Assembly (NCBI GenBank): GCA_004335835.1
Contig: RWJK01001850.1
Coordinates: forward strand, 75,875 to 139,874
Direction of reading: 5' to 3'
From: Scenedesmus sp. ARA3
Lineage: Eukaryota; Chlorophyta; Chlorophyceae; Sphaeropleales; Scenedesmaceae
Length of the DNA: 64,000 bases
The notes beneath the pieces were generated by a model, which saw nothing but the letters and a program-made list of their open reading frames with translations, did not search any database and was not told where the DNA came from. The translations under genes were made by a program, and so were the position numbers. This document shows positions 12,401 through 23,439 of this stretch, piece after piece (positions within the stretch are counted from its first letter, which is position 1; the number at the start of each line of letters is the position of its first letter).

Positions 12401-13928
12401 TTGTAAGAGATGGGCAGGTGCTCCTGACGGCAGTCCGTGCTAGCAGCAGCGGCAGCAGCAGCAGTGCCAGGAGCAGCAGTGACAGCATCAGCTACCACCT
12501 TGCGGGTCGTGGCGGCAGCAGCAGCAGCAGCTCAACGCCGCTCAGGTGTGTTGGCTGTTTCTGCACATGCGTGTGTCATTGAATGCGCCTGGGCTTGCGA
12601 ATGCACCTCCCTGCAGCAAAGCACAATAGGCAGGCGATCATGCTGCGTGTGCAATCACACGCAGAGAGAGGGCTGATTTCAACCAGCGCTAGCAGTCCAG
12701 TCCTTGCTCGCATCCGGCATGACAGCTGATTGCAGAGTGCAAAGAATCTGCTGAAGCAGCGCAGCAGCTCACCTGATGGTTGCCTGCTTGCTCAAGTGAA
12801 CACAATAGAACAGCTGTCAGCTCATCACTGCATGCTGGATCATCAACATGTGCACTTCCTGAGCATGCAAAATGCTCAGCTCCTGCAAGTGCTCTGTTGC
12901 AGTACTTGCCAGCTTACCCACTTTGTGCAAATCATTTTGCATGCACACTGTCTCCTGCAGGTGCTCTGCCGCGTGCTTCCTGTCGCCGGCAGCCGCGGAG
13001 ACGATCTGCCAGGCTGCCTCGACGGCTGCTGCTGCGGCGGCTGCTGCGGTGCGCTCCGCGGTGCTGTCCATAGATGCCGGGGAGGCGGGCGAGGCGCCCT
13101 GCTACGCTGGTGAGTGCTGCCTGCAAGGATACAAGGATGTTTGCAGCATTTTTGCTCACATGAGTATGTGACGTGCTCCTTTGGTGCTATCCTGGATGCG
13201 GCGGAGGCAGGGGAGGCACCCTGCTACGCTGGTGAGTGCTGCTTGCTTGTGTGAAAACAAGAGAGGATACTTACGCGTGGGTCCAAAGCCATACAGTTTT
13301 GTCAAAAGTCTGCTGCAGGGCTGGCGTTCACCCTGCAATGCACGCCCGTAGAACTTTAGCCACCAACCAACACGGTAACGCTGCAGCACCTGTTGCAGAT
13401 CCTGCTGTGTTGTTGACAGTGTGCTGCTTGTCACGGCTGTCACGCAGCACAGCTGGGCGATGCAGTGCCTTCACGTCTATGCCCCCGATAATAAAAATAA
13501 TAGTCTTCTTGTAAGCCATACCTTGTCATCGGCATCGGCAACCGCGCCCCGTACGGAGCGGAAACTACGACTATTATTGCCTCTCTATGCCCCCGATGCT
13601 GCATTTCAAGCACGTTACGCACCATTGCCTGGCAGCTTCACCTACCCGCACCCACCTGGCCTGCCCCTGCCCCTTCTGCTGTTCTTGCTTCTCCCTGCAC
13701 ACTCGCAACTGCTGATGCCCACCTGGTGTGCCCCTGCCGCTGCTGCTGTTATTTCGCCCTGTTATTTCTCCCTTCGCACTCTCAGGCAGGCCGAGCCGGC
13801 TGCCGCACTCCATAGAGTCGCTTGTGGGCCGTGTGCAGGCAGGGGAGCTGGATGCGGCTGGCTTTGTGGAGGCAGTGGCAGCAGGCCGCGCAGGGCCGCT
13901 GCTGAGGCCTGCAGCCAGCTTGTGCTGA
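4552..13928 (+). CDS. Large PH-domain protein with polyQ/polyS regions, 12 exons, ~1696 aa
   Basis: Exons: 4552-4610, 5019-5109, 5586-5695, 5890-5979, 6253-6331, 6665-6787, 7028-7116, 7535-7632, 8195-10839, 11131-12545, 12961-13109, 13786-13928 (5091 nt, phases agree). Residues 1-116 look like a PH-type beta-rich fold (FTFGVEVQLVGDRKN to YFVVFQSAEDNLVF). Residues ~121-213 are a typical PH domain: LKKGQLKKRGK, then LTPRKLYIL, ending in the C-terminal helix QDWFVEIARAA with its conserved Trp. An acidic stretch follows, then more than 1300 residues of Gln/Ala/Ser/Gly-rich sequence. This is broken by a conserved-looking island at the exon 9/10 junction (HQRCLALMRWAFGVYAQ, then TWVTPDLQGLMSSIF) and ends with a short ordered tail (SIESLVGRVQAGELDAAGF). 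PH domains bind phosphoinositides or proteins; the actual role is unknown. Introns 8 and 11 hold echoes of neighbouring exons. Confidence 0.75.
7939..8194 (+). repeat. Two tandem partial copies of PH-gene exon 9 start
   Basis: Acceptors end at 7938 and 8073, and the true exon starts at 8195. All three copies open with the same phase and nearly the same peptide (AFSSRQG, AFSTRQG, AFSTRQG). Copies 1 and 2 share a further segment (GLTAS-NSSCQKP) and no usable donor. The third copy alone stays open for 2.6 kb. Spacing is 135 and 121 bp. Confidence 0.8.
8857..8907 (+). repeat. Exonic CAG/CAA tract coding for 17 Gln
   Basis: A run of CAG codons with one CAA encodes 17 consecutive Gln, followed directly by five Glu. 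It is the longest of many polyQ tracts in exons 9 and 10 of the PH-domain gene. Others lie near 9181-9210, 9854-9888, 11263-11304 and 12364-12400. Confidence 0.9.
10852..10894 (+). repeat. Intronic (ATTAC)n pentamer microsatellite
   Basis: Just after the donor of PH-gene intron 9 the sequence is a run of TTACA pentamers with one interruption (GCAAT). It is not CTG-based, unlike most repeats in this window. Confidence 0.85.
11307..11396 (+). repeat. Exonic 45-bp tandem duplication in PH gene
   Basis: Two adjacent copies of a 45-bp unit encode HFSRDSPGSPWQQQQ twice. The frame is kept because the unit is a multiple of three. The copies are almost identical, so the duplication is recent. Confidence 0.85.
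13165..13250 (+). repeat. Partial copy of the end of PH-gene exon 11 with its donor
   Basis: The end of exon 11 plus donor (GEAGEAPCYAG, then GTGAGTGCTGC) recurs about 122 bp downstream, inside the intron, as AEAGEAPCYAG with the same GTGAGTGCTGC donor. The second copy has no acceptor, so it is a donor-side echo of the full first copy. Confidence 0.75.
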
Positions 13929-14196
13929 TGAGCATGTGGATGCATCAAACGCGGCGCATCGTGTGCGGACGTTAGATGGAATGGCAGGAAGGCTGGTGTT
14001 TAGTGAGGCTACAACAACGACAGCTTGACAGGGCAGAGCGGGGCAGCTGTGGCAACAGTTGCAGCCTGCCGCCGCCAGTGGTAGTTGGCGTTGTGTATTG
14101 CCGCGGGGCTGGCAGCTGTTGTGCTGACATGGGCGCAGCGGCCATTGGCGGCGATGCAATGCTTTCAATAAAGTAAGGCCCGCGTGCATGTGATTA

Positions 14197-14201
14197 TGTA
14201 A
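14197..14201 (+). terminator. TGTAA polyadenylation signal, PH gene
   Basis: TGTAA lies about 270 nt after the TGA at 13926-13928. Confidence 0.5.
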
Positions 14202-15378
14202 TGGTAGTGCGGCAGTGTGCTGCTCCACGTCAGCGCTGTACATGTGTGGCTGGAGCCCAGCTGGCTGGCGATCTGGCACAAGCACGGAGTATATGGCGTG
14301 CATTTCAGCAGCTTGGCACTTTTGACATGTGTGTAGGGGTAACATGATTGGGTTTGTTTGTGTACCGGCTCTCAGAGTCTGTAGCGCTGAGGCTGTAGCG
14401 GCTACAGAAGCTGCATGGAGAAGTTCGCACAGTTCCTACTGATGCGACCCAGTCATCACATTCTGAAAGCAGCAGTGCTAGCTTCACGCACGCTGATACG
14501 AACACGTCAGATATCAGCACTTCTGCAGGCCGCATGCCAGCAAGTTTGCTGCCACTGCCACATGTAGGGTTGTACAACCGTAAACACCACCTGGGCCTGG
14601 CAGGCTGGCTCACCTGAACAGCTCGGCACCAATACATGTCAGCTGAGCATTCGCGTGTATATACTACAGTTGCAATAAAGCTGTTCCATCTGAAGACAGA
14701 ACTATCGCGCACGTGCTGCTTGCCCCTTCAATGCCGCCTGGCAGGCAGTCAAACTTGGCTGCAAGGACACTGTGTCGATCCTAGTCCTGTCTTACGAACA
14801 CCGATTAAAACAACATCATAAATAAACGTTCGATCATAAGTGACGCTCTTCCTATGGCGTTGGCGACCCTAAATGTTACGAGTTGGTGGGTCGGGTCCTA
14901 CTATCGATACGTGTACCTCCGTGTTGGCTGGATCACTGGCCGGAGCAGCATGCAGAACACGCTTGTGTAACTGATACCGTGACGTTTTTGCACTTCAGCA
15001 AATGCGCTTGCAGACAGATCGGCACCCCGACCAGTCGCGGTTGCTCACAAATTCATTACCCGACCAACCACTGCTACAACTCTGGTTCATTTATGCAGGT
15101 TGAAAGCTAACTACCACTGCAGAACTTTTGTTTCAAGTGCCAGTGGCTGAGTCGTCGTCTGTGGCTTTGGCACACTTGTTGGAGGAAGACTTGGAACAGC
15201 AGCAGGAGTCGAAGTTATTGCGTTCCTGTCTAGCGGCTTCTCAAACAGTTTTAAAAGTACTAGGATACTCAACGAGATTGCTGCCAGCCATATCAGAGCT
15301 GCTGGCGTAGTAGCTGTTGGAGGCCGAAGTCACAGCTCGTTTCCGACAGGCACACTCAACTTGACTTTGATCATTTGC
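14202..15378. other. Intergenic region upstream of the CCCH gene
   Basis: No supported gene. A 60-codon frame at 15128-15310 (+) has reasonable composition (ALAHLLEEDLEQQQE) but no recognised domain and no splice link to the next gene; it could be an upstream ORF or chance. The rest should be 3' flank of the PH gene and the promoter of the CCCH gene. Confidence 0.45.
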
Positions 15379-17014
15379 ATGGCCGAGGCCATGAGCTTGA
15401 AGGATACCGATGAGTCAACGGCGGCAGCAGCAGTCGAGTGCAGCCAAGAGTACACGGGATCAGAGCAGCAGTCGTGCAGCTCTGGAGACCGCTCGGATGC
15501 AGATACTCTGAAACAACCTTGCGCGTTTTTTATGCGCACCGGCACATGCGCATACGTAAGTTCCCTGGGTTGGGTATGGAAATGCGAGGGTGTGTGGGAG
15601 TTTTGCTTTCTTGCCCAGTTGCTACGTTCGTCCGCGTACAAACGCTATTCTATTCAGTCAAAGGATTTTTGCAACTCGCTGGGCCGTTCGAGCGGCAATG
15701 CGGCATGATTATGAGTGCCTAATAGTAGGTCCTCCAAGCCATACAGCAACCTGATCTTGTGTGTATTTCTGCCACTGGTGTATACTTGCAGGGCAACCGC
15801 TGCAAGTTCAGTCATCCTGAAGACCGCCCTCAGGTGTTTATGAACAACAGGTGCGGCAGCAGGCGACAATGGCAGTGGTCTGCCAGCACACACTGGTGCA
15901 GATGTAGTGCTGCTGTTGCAGCTTCCGTATGTAGTATTGTGATTGCTGCTTGCAGGCTGCTTTTAAATATTATATTACCAAACAGCACAAGCAGCTGTGA
16001 ATCCTGGGCTCGGTTTGGCAGCCCTCTGTTGTGTCAGCAAGCAATAGTTGAACAGACGAGCGCTACAGCCAAGCACACCTCTTTGTGCTGGCAGATAACT
16101 GCTGTTTCATTGAAAAACATCAACAGCACTGCAGCCGCCCCAGCAAGCGCTTCACATGTTTCATAATTACACGCTGTGCGATCAGTCAAACTCATGGTGT
16201 CGCATCAGTAGTCGCTCCATATTCATCTGCCCTGAAGCAACCGCTATGTCTCACTGTTTCCTGCTCAACGCTGTGCTGTGCTGTTGCTGCTGCTGCAGGG
16301 GCTTGCCGCTCAGGCCAGAAGAGCCGGACTGCGCCTTTTATGTGCGCAACGGCTGGTGTGCGTTCAGCGACACCTGCAAGTTCCACCACCCGGACCTCCC
16401 CCCAGGCCAGCCGCAGAACGGCAACGGCAGCAGCAGCGGCGCCCTGCAGCAGCAGCAGCACGCCGGCGGCGGCGGCGGCGATCTACAGCGCCCGCACGGC
16501 AGGCAGCCGCATGCCGGCAAGGGCAGCAGCAGCGGCGGNNNNNNNNNNNNNNNNNNNNNNNNNNNNNNNNNNNNNNNNNNNNNNNNNNNNNNNNNNNNNN
16601 NNNNNNNNNNNNNNNNNNNNNNNNNNNNNNNNTCCTCACCACATGGGTTACAGCATGCCAGGTCAGCACATAATGGTGCCGGTGGGTTACTACCACCCAG
16701 CCGCCGTGCCGCACCACGCGCGCATGTACCCTGTGGCAGTATCTGCTCCCATGATCCATCCGGTAATGCACATGCGGCCGCCATATGTCAGCATGCCTAT
16801 GGCTGCACCTGCTGCAGTGTCAGCAGTCACGCACCAGATGCATGAGATGGGCCTCAGCGGCAGCAGCAGGGCCCGGCCTGGCGGCAGCAACAGGCCCAGC
16901 AGCAGAGCTGGCAACAGCGAGGGCAGCAGCGGCGGCCGTGCAGCAGCAGCGGCGGAGTCGCCCGCAGGGGAGGCATGTGAGCTGCTGGATCAGCGCGAGG
17001 CAGCTGCAAAGTGA
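15379..17014 (+). CDS. CCCH zinc-finger protein, two fingers, broken by an assembly gap
   Basis: Exons: 15379-15555, 15792-15850, 16299-17014. There are two C-x8-C-x5-C-x3-H fingers. The first, from Cys48 ([10 protein letters not shown], then CKFSH), is split by intron 1. The second, from about Cys90 ([10 protein letters not shown], then CKFHH), lies in exon 3. The spacing and the 'CAF-G-C' pattern fit the plant ZFN-type CCCH family, which binds RNA or DNA and acts in nucleus or cytoplasm; the target here is unknown. After the fingers come low-complexity sequence, a run of 94 Ns (16539-16632), and a His/Met/Pro-rich segment ([19 protein letters not shown]). The frame before the gap differs from the open frame after it, so the gap length must be wrong or the gap hides an intron. 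The stop is TGA at 17012-17014. Confidence 0.8.
16539..16632. other. Assembly gap (94 N) in the CCCH coding region
   Basis: 94 unknown bases are flanked by AGC/GGC-repeat sequence. Codons before the gap start at positions equal to 1 mod 3; the open frame after it starts at 2 mod 3. If the exon is continuous the true gap length is a multiple of three, so 94 is not exact. Confidence 0.95.
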
Positions 17015-20000
17015 CTTTGCAAGGTGGCAGGTGGCAGGTTGTGTACCATTGTGTAGCATGCGGCAGCAGCGAGCAGCAAGGCTGTGGGATTGCAGCAGCT
17101 GCTGGCTGCTGCTTTGCCGTGAGTCATGTATTCTTGCCGGCCGGCTGGCTAGCTGGCCTCTTTTTTCTTTGCCGGACGGCAGGCTGCAGCACTGCCAGCT
17201 GCAGAGCAGGAAGCAGTGAGGGCGCATGCAGTGGTGTGGCTGCAGTGTTGCGGCAGCAGCTGGCAGTGTGGCTGCGTGCAGCTTTCTGTTTCCGGATTCT
17301 AGTTTTTCCAGCTGCAGTAGCGGCTGTGTGTGGCTCTCGCGAGCACCATGCAGCAGCTGCTGCAGCTGACGTGGCTTGTTTCTTCTTGCGTTGCGCATTG
17401 TCTCATCTCTTTCGCCAACAGAGGTTTAGGAGGGTGGGTTTAGGGCTTGCTTGCTAGGGTCTTGCCAGAAAACTGCGCAGAACAGTCATGTTAACAGGCA
17501 GTGTGTTGTACTGTTTCGCAAAGAGATGCGCCTGGCGGTTGGGCTGTCCACAGGACGCACGAGGCTGTGTGTGATGCGTGCTGAATGGCTGCTTGCTCTG
17601 TAGCTTGGATGGGTGGGGTGGCACTGATTCGAAGAAAAAAGCAACAGGAGATAGGCAGCGGTTCGGCTTGAGGCAGCCGTTGGCGCTTGTGGGGTGGTGG
17701 AAGCGTGAGCGAGGTTGCTACGTATGCGCGTGGGAGCTGACGGTGTAGCAGCAGCAGCAGCAGCAGCTAACAAAAGTGTTGTAGCATGGCTTGGGCGTGT
17801 TGGGCCTGTGAGCGCCTGGGTTCTCTTTAGTTGCGCGGTGCAGCAGCAGCACAGCTGCGCCTGCCAGGCCTGCCCTCTTGCCGGGTTGACTGCTGCGGGG
17901 CACCTTGGGTTGCTGTTCAATGAAAGCCATTCTGGCGGTTGTGCATTGCACACAGCTGTCCGCAGGCCCGAGCCTGCCCGAGAGGCCATGCTGCACTGCT
18001 GCATGATGTAATGCTGAGCTGCTGCATTATGCAGTACTGCGCTGCTGCACGTTGCAACGCGCACGGCGCGTGTGCCGCTGTTCTGAGCTACAGCCTGCGC
18101 GCGTAGGTGTATGAATGTGGTTTGGGGTTCCTGCGCGTTCATATGGAGCGCGGCAGCGGGCGTCTCGGTGTTTTGGTGTGATGCCTAGTTTCGAACGGCG
18201 GGCTGGCATTCCAACATAATGGCAGTTCGCATGTAGGGCCCCTGTTTGCTGCCATGGCATGCTGGGGTGGTTTGCCTGGCGCAGCTGTGGCTCTGCTTCA
18301 CTCTGCTATACTCCAGCAACTGCCAGGGTTGTGACAAGCAGGTCCAGCCAACTTGTTGAACAGGACTGTGTGTCTTGCCCTGGCATGTGTGCTGCCTGCG
18401 TCTGTTGAACACCAGCAGTAGGCATTCGATGGTAGCCAGTCTGCCGTGTACAAGCAGCACGCGCACGCCAGGCATTGCTGTGTGCTTTTCGGGAGATGCT
18501 CAGCCGTACTTGGACAGCTGCGCCAGCCGTGTACATCAACAGCTGCAGCATAATGATGCTGCCTGGACTGGTGCAGATGACATGTTATGTTTGTGTTATT
18601 CTCGTTGTATGCATTGCTGAGCATACGCGGCTGGCAGCAGCACCTGCCGCCGACAGTTTTGCGGCGCCATTGCGGCTTGAGGCATGGTTGGCGTTTGTGT
18701 CTGCAGGAGCAGGTCCCGGGCTGTGCATTGTGTTGTATATTCGGTGGCTGGCATGCTTTGGTGGCGTTGCGCTGTCATTGCGAGCTGCACGCTGCCAGGC
18801 CAGCAGCAGTGCTTCGGATTGTGCACATCGCTTGCTGCGGGCGGCTTCCGTGCGTGCCTCCCTGTTTTGGGGTCTGCATGCTGCTCGACTGTACAGCCCA
18901 TTTTTCAATCGCGTGTGCTTTTTTGCCATGCTGGCTAGCTGTGTACCAAACCCAACTGCAGGCAGTTGCATGCACTGCTAGCGCCTGCGCCACATCACCG
19001 TGCGCTGCTGAGCTGCTGCGCGCCGTGTGCTGGTTTTTGTCTGCATGCAGCGTGCTGTCTGGCGCTCATTGCTTTGCACACTTCACACAGCACTGCGCAG
19101 CGCTTTTGTGGCCGCAGCAGCACACTGCTCGATTAGAAACCTAACAGTTTGTGGTGTGATGTTCAGCTGTGTGGCTGCGGCCTATGCAGTGTGTGAGTAG
19201 CTTGGATGTGTTTTGATTGGGGGGTATGCGCGATGCGTGGATAGCAGGCAGTTGTTCTGTGCCAGCTTCTAGAGCTGCTGCTGTGCTGGGTCTGGAGCTT
19301 ATGCGCTGTCAGGCCTGTGCCTTGTTGGTGCAGCAAACGTGCGCATGTGCGTCCGCTGCTGCATTTCGTAGACAACGTTAAGCGGCTGGGCTGATGGTTC
19401 ACAACACAACAGCGCCCTGTAGTTGCCACCCTGGCCACGTCTGCAAACATCTGGTGGGCGCCTGCTAACACCTCTTTCCCACTGCCTGCCACACAACCTC
19501 TTGTTGCTAGATATGGTTCGGTGCATGGCATGCTATGTGTGTATGCGTGTCTGTGTTCACCGTTCATGCCTGGGTTTTGCTGGCTGTGCTGCGCCATGCT
19601 GTGCTGTGTGTGGCATGCATGCAATGCACCATGCCGCCGCTGCTGGTGGAGTGAGGTCATCTACAGGCCTAAGATTGCTGAACTCAGACTTGCTCCGGTT
19701 GTTGCAGGCAGACTAAAGGTCCTGCTGGTGTGTCCATTGTGGTCCTGGTTGCGTCGCTGGCTGTGCCTGTGCGTGGGTTTGTGCATGGTTCAGTGTGCCT
19801 GCAAGTCGTTGCCTTCAGGGCGCGGCTATTCGACATGCTCTGCCCGATTGTCTGTTTGCTGGCAGGGTGTTGTTGATGGAAGAGGTTTGCATGGATGAGT
19901 GTTCCTGCAAGGCTCCAGAGCAAAGCAGATGGCAGACGGAGCTGTGCCAGAAGGTGCAGGTGGAGGTGCCTGTGTTGTACCATAACAGACTGTTATAACT

Positions 20001-22523
20001 TTTCCAGACTGTTGGTGCAGCCGTGCTGCACCGCATTTGACCGAGCCTGCGGCCCGAACTGTTCACTACGGCACGCGTGTGCAACCCTGCATCACTGCAT
20101 TGCTGCTGCGCGAGTTGGCTGCACCTGTATGGTCTGCCGGCTGCACAGCATGTGTTTGTGTTTGTTTTGTTTTAGCGCTGCCTGTAGCGCAGCTGCGGTG
20201 GCTGTTGAGTCAGTGGTCAGATGGGCAGGTTGACTGACTGGGCGCCTGCTGCAGTCCTGCAAAGTGTCTGGCCCATCGCTTGCTGATTAGAATCAGCAAC
20301 GCATGCACGGTGCCCTGCGTCGAGGAATTGGAGCTGCCTCAAGCAGCAGCGGCTGCTGTTCCTTGCCTCGTGCTGGCTGGTTTGCTGCCACTGCAGAATG
20401 GGGCCGAGGCTGCACTGCATAAACTGATAAAAGTGCTGGCAGCAGACGGTGACATATCTTTGTACTGCGCTGCTTCTTGCAGCTGTGCCGCAGCACACTG
20501 CAGCTGTGTTGCGTGGTGAGATCGGCCGCCAGCTGTGCTCCGCCTGTGCTTGCTTGTATGCATGCATGCTCGGCACATGCAAACGCTGCTGTGGGACACC
20601 AGGTTTCTGTTATCAGTCAGAAGCCTAATTCAGGCACACCAGCAGTACTGGGCTGCCTTACAGAAGCACGTCACTCCAGGGTCCATCTGTGTTGTGAAAG
20701 CTTCGCTTGTTTCTGTGTGGGCTGGCATGCGGGAGCGTTTGCAAGGCACATGGTGTGCAGTGTACAAATAGGCTCGGCTGTTATGGTGTGCGTGCAGGCA
20801 GCTGAGGTCGGCTTTGGCAGTCGCAGTGGCATCTCCCATAGCTTATCTTCCGGGTGACGTTTTGCAGTTCTGTCCCACACTGCATAAGAGCAGCCGCACT
20901 GCATAATGCGCCGCCAGTGCTGCTGGCAGGCTGTGACTACATGTAGGCACAGCTTCAGCGCAAGCGCCTGGCTTGGGTGTACATTGCTGATTGCTTTAAG
21001 CATCCCATGGACCAGCCAAGGATAGCAGGCAGCATGGATTCGCTGCGGTGCAGCAGGCTGAGTGCACAGGGTTCTGGGACATCTTTGCGTGTGTGGCAAG
21101 CAGGCGCTACAGATACACACAGTGCCCTGCGGCAGTCGTTCTGCATGCCGCTGGTTGCAGCTGTGTGTGCTTGTTGAGCTGCCAGGGTGGACTGCTGCAC
21201 TGCGGAGACCATCACATGGTCAAGCAGCATTGCAGCAGTTTTGCTGCAGCACTACTCCTATGCTGTCATTGTTTTTCCAGCCATGTGCAATCTAGGGTCC
21301 GGCGTTGTGTCAGTTTTATGAACTCAACCTCTTTCGGCAATGAAAGGACGTGTGGGCTGCCGATATGCAGTGCGTGCTGCGTAGCTCTAGCTAGGCACCC
21401 AGTCAGCCGTCGGCGCGCTCAGATGCAGAGGCATTGCGTTTTTGCAGATGCTTCTGCAGGCAATCATCCTGCAAGAGGATTGCTTGCCCTTGGGGTTTTG
21501 ATCCACCATGGAACCAGGGTTCTTGGTGACATGACAGGGTTAGCCGTGTGCCAATCAAGCGCCTGGCTGGCTGGCTCTTGTGCCTGCCACCTGGGGTGCC
21601 TTTTTGCTTTGCTGTTTTGTTGTCACATGTTCACATGTACCAGGGCGAAGGGCCACATTTTGATCAGGTCCTTGCACAATGCCTGGCTGGCTGACTCATT
21701 GCATTGCCAGCTGCGAGTTGCTTAATCAGGACAGGGCGACACTCTTCACGTCTGTTGCGCGCGTTGTGCTTCCCACGGATGAGCATCAGTCCCTTTTGTT
21801 GAGGTAGAAACGCGTGTGTGGGTGGGGTGCGGGTGGCCGTGGGTTCCTTTTGTATGGCTCTGTTGTTGATTGGCCGGTTGGCAGCAGTTGTGAAGAGCAA
21901 AAGAGCGTTTGAGCAGCTCCAATGTACTTTCCTTTGCCACAGGCGTGCAGCGGCACCGCAGCAGGGCTGCGCTGCAGAGGATCGCTGTTCCAACCTTCAA
22001 GCAGCACTGTCCATTCTTGTATGCTTGCCTATGCATGTGCTGATGTGCTCACTGGCGCTGCAATGCCCAGCTGCATGCCATGCAGTGCATGCGGCGTCAC
22101 GTGAGCACGCAGGGCTACTTCAAGCGCTGTGGGGGTCAAGACAGGCTGTTGCCTTGGCTGCCAGGGGCGTCTGCTGATCTGTGTCGCACTGTATGGGGGT
22201 GCTTACTGCATTTGAATGGGTGATGCCGGTATGTTTATGGTTAGACGGTATAGGCACAGTAAAGCGATGATTGATGTGTAGCGCATGGCCCATGTGGCAT
22301 CTCACAGTCGCAGGTTGCACTGCCGCGGGGTCTGACAAGGCTTCAAATCAATATGCGTGCCAGCAGAGAGGAGTTGGGCGCAGCGCTGACAGTGGGCGCG
22401 TTGTGATATATCACCAAGTCTGAGTGGGGCGTGTTCCAGAAATTCTTGTTGTAACCTATAGCACATCAGCTTCGAGCTCGTGATGATGATCAGCGCCTTT
22501 CTGGTGTGAAGTTCACGCCCTTG

Positions 22524-22609
22524 GACCATATTCAATATGGTCTAGAAGTTCTAGTCGACTCAACACAGCTGGCAGGACGCCATCCGATGCGTAAAGGGCG
22601 GCCCTTTAC
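22524..22609. repeat. Three short perfect palindromes in a row
   Basis: 22524-22542 is an 8-bp inverted repeat with a 3-nt loop (GACCATAT...ATATGGTC). 22542-22554 is CTAGAA-G-TTCTAG. 22591-22609 is GTAAAGGG-CGG-CCCTTTAC. They lie within 90 bp of each other. Confidence 0.8.
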
Positions 22610-22888
22610 CTCAGGCACGGGTGTCACACTTCAGCTCACATCATGATGATACCATGGGCCAACCCACAGCAGCAACGCCATCGGCCCTTCCCCATCAACT
22701 GACCCGTGCCCCCGACTTGTCACATACGGCGCTCCCACCCGCACTGAGTGAAATATGATTTGACAGGTGGCACCTGTTGACAGTGTCACACAGTTGTCAC
22801 ACAGTCGTCACTCAGCTGTAGGCTCTGTGCACATTGCAAGCCAGCGGACTCGGCTGTGGTTCACCTGCACACTCAAACAGTACGCTTC

Positions 22889-22931
22889 CTTAGCTACGGC
22901 TCAACGAAAGACCGTAGCTGGCGTAGCTAAG
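22889..22931. repeat. 10-bp inverted repeat with nested alternative stem
   Basis: CTTAGCTACG at 22889-22898 pairs exactly with CGTAGCTAAG at 22922-22931. A nested arm pair (AGCTACGG with CCGTAGCT, 22893-22919) can form an alternative hairpin. Direct repeats of GTCACACAG-like sequence lie 90 bp upstream (22779-22815). Confidence 0.75.
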
Positions 22932-23439
22932 CCGCACACTGCAAGTCACCTGGCGCTGCGTTGGTTGTGCACCAACCTGGGGACCAAAGGCTGCCACTGC
23001 AGCAAGCTGGCTTGCAGCCTGCAAAGCTGAGCGGCTGCAACATATGCAGTGCAACTGTTCCGCATCCATAGCACCATACAAAACCAATCAATGCAGATGG
23101 TTCGATCAATGCAGCGTCATGTGTTGCATGTGCCTGCACAAGCACAGGCCCCTGGCCCCTCTGCACAAACTGCAACAAAACAGCCGTGTGGGCGCTGCTG
23201 GGCCCTGGCTTATGCTGGCGATCAACGCTGCGCAGCTGCTGGCTGCAACGCAGCCCAGCCATCTGGTTTCAACACACTGCAGCAGCTAGCACCTGGGGAT
23301 ACAATCACAGTACTACATCTGGGCACCACCACGCGCACTGCAGCAGCCCAGCCGGCCCCCTAAACCACCCCCTCAACCAGCGCTGGGCGCACAGCTCGCA
23401 GCATTGGCAGGCTGAGCAGGTGAAACCTGCCTTCAAGCC

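Larger units (their letters stand above)
17015..23439. other. Gene-poor 6.4 kb between convergent genes
   Basis: The sequence lies between the 3' ends of the CCCH gene (+) and the LYR gene (-). I found no domain, no chain of phase-consistent exons, no tRNA and no transposon protein. From 17.0 to about 22.3 kb the + strand is visibly rich in G and T (TGCTG, GTGTG, GCCTGGCTGGCT). A TGTAA at 18007-18011 could end a long CCCH 3' UTR. Composition changes around 22.4 kb, where palindromes cluster. The stretch may hold long 3' UTRs, a non-coding transcript or a decayed mobile element; the sequence alone does not decide. Confidence 0.5.

Noticed and set aside
8400..12600. Long open frames on both strands (poly-Leu, poly-Cys, poly-Ala) opposite the PH-gene exons
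   Set aside because: CAG/CTG repeats are open in all six frames. Only one frame links to phase-matched exons and to the PH domain.
15128..15310. 60-codon frame before the CCCH gene
   Set aside because: Reasonable composition but no domain or splice connection; kept only as a possible upstream ORF in the intergenic note.
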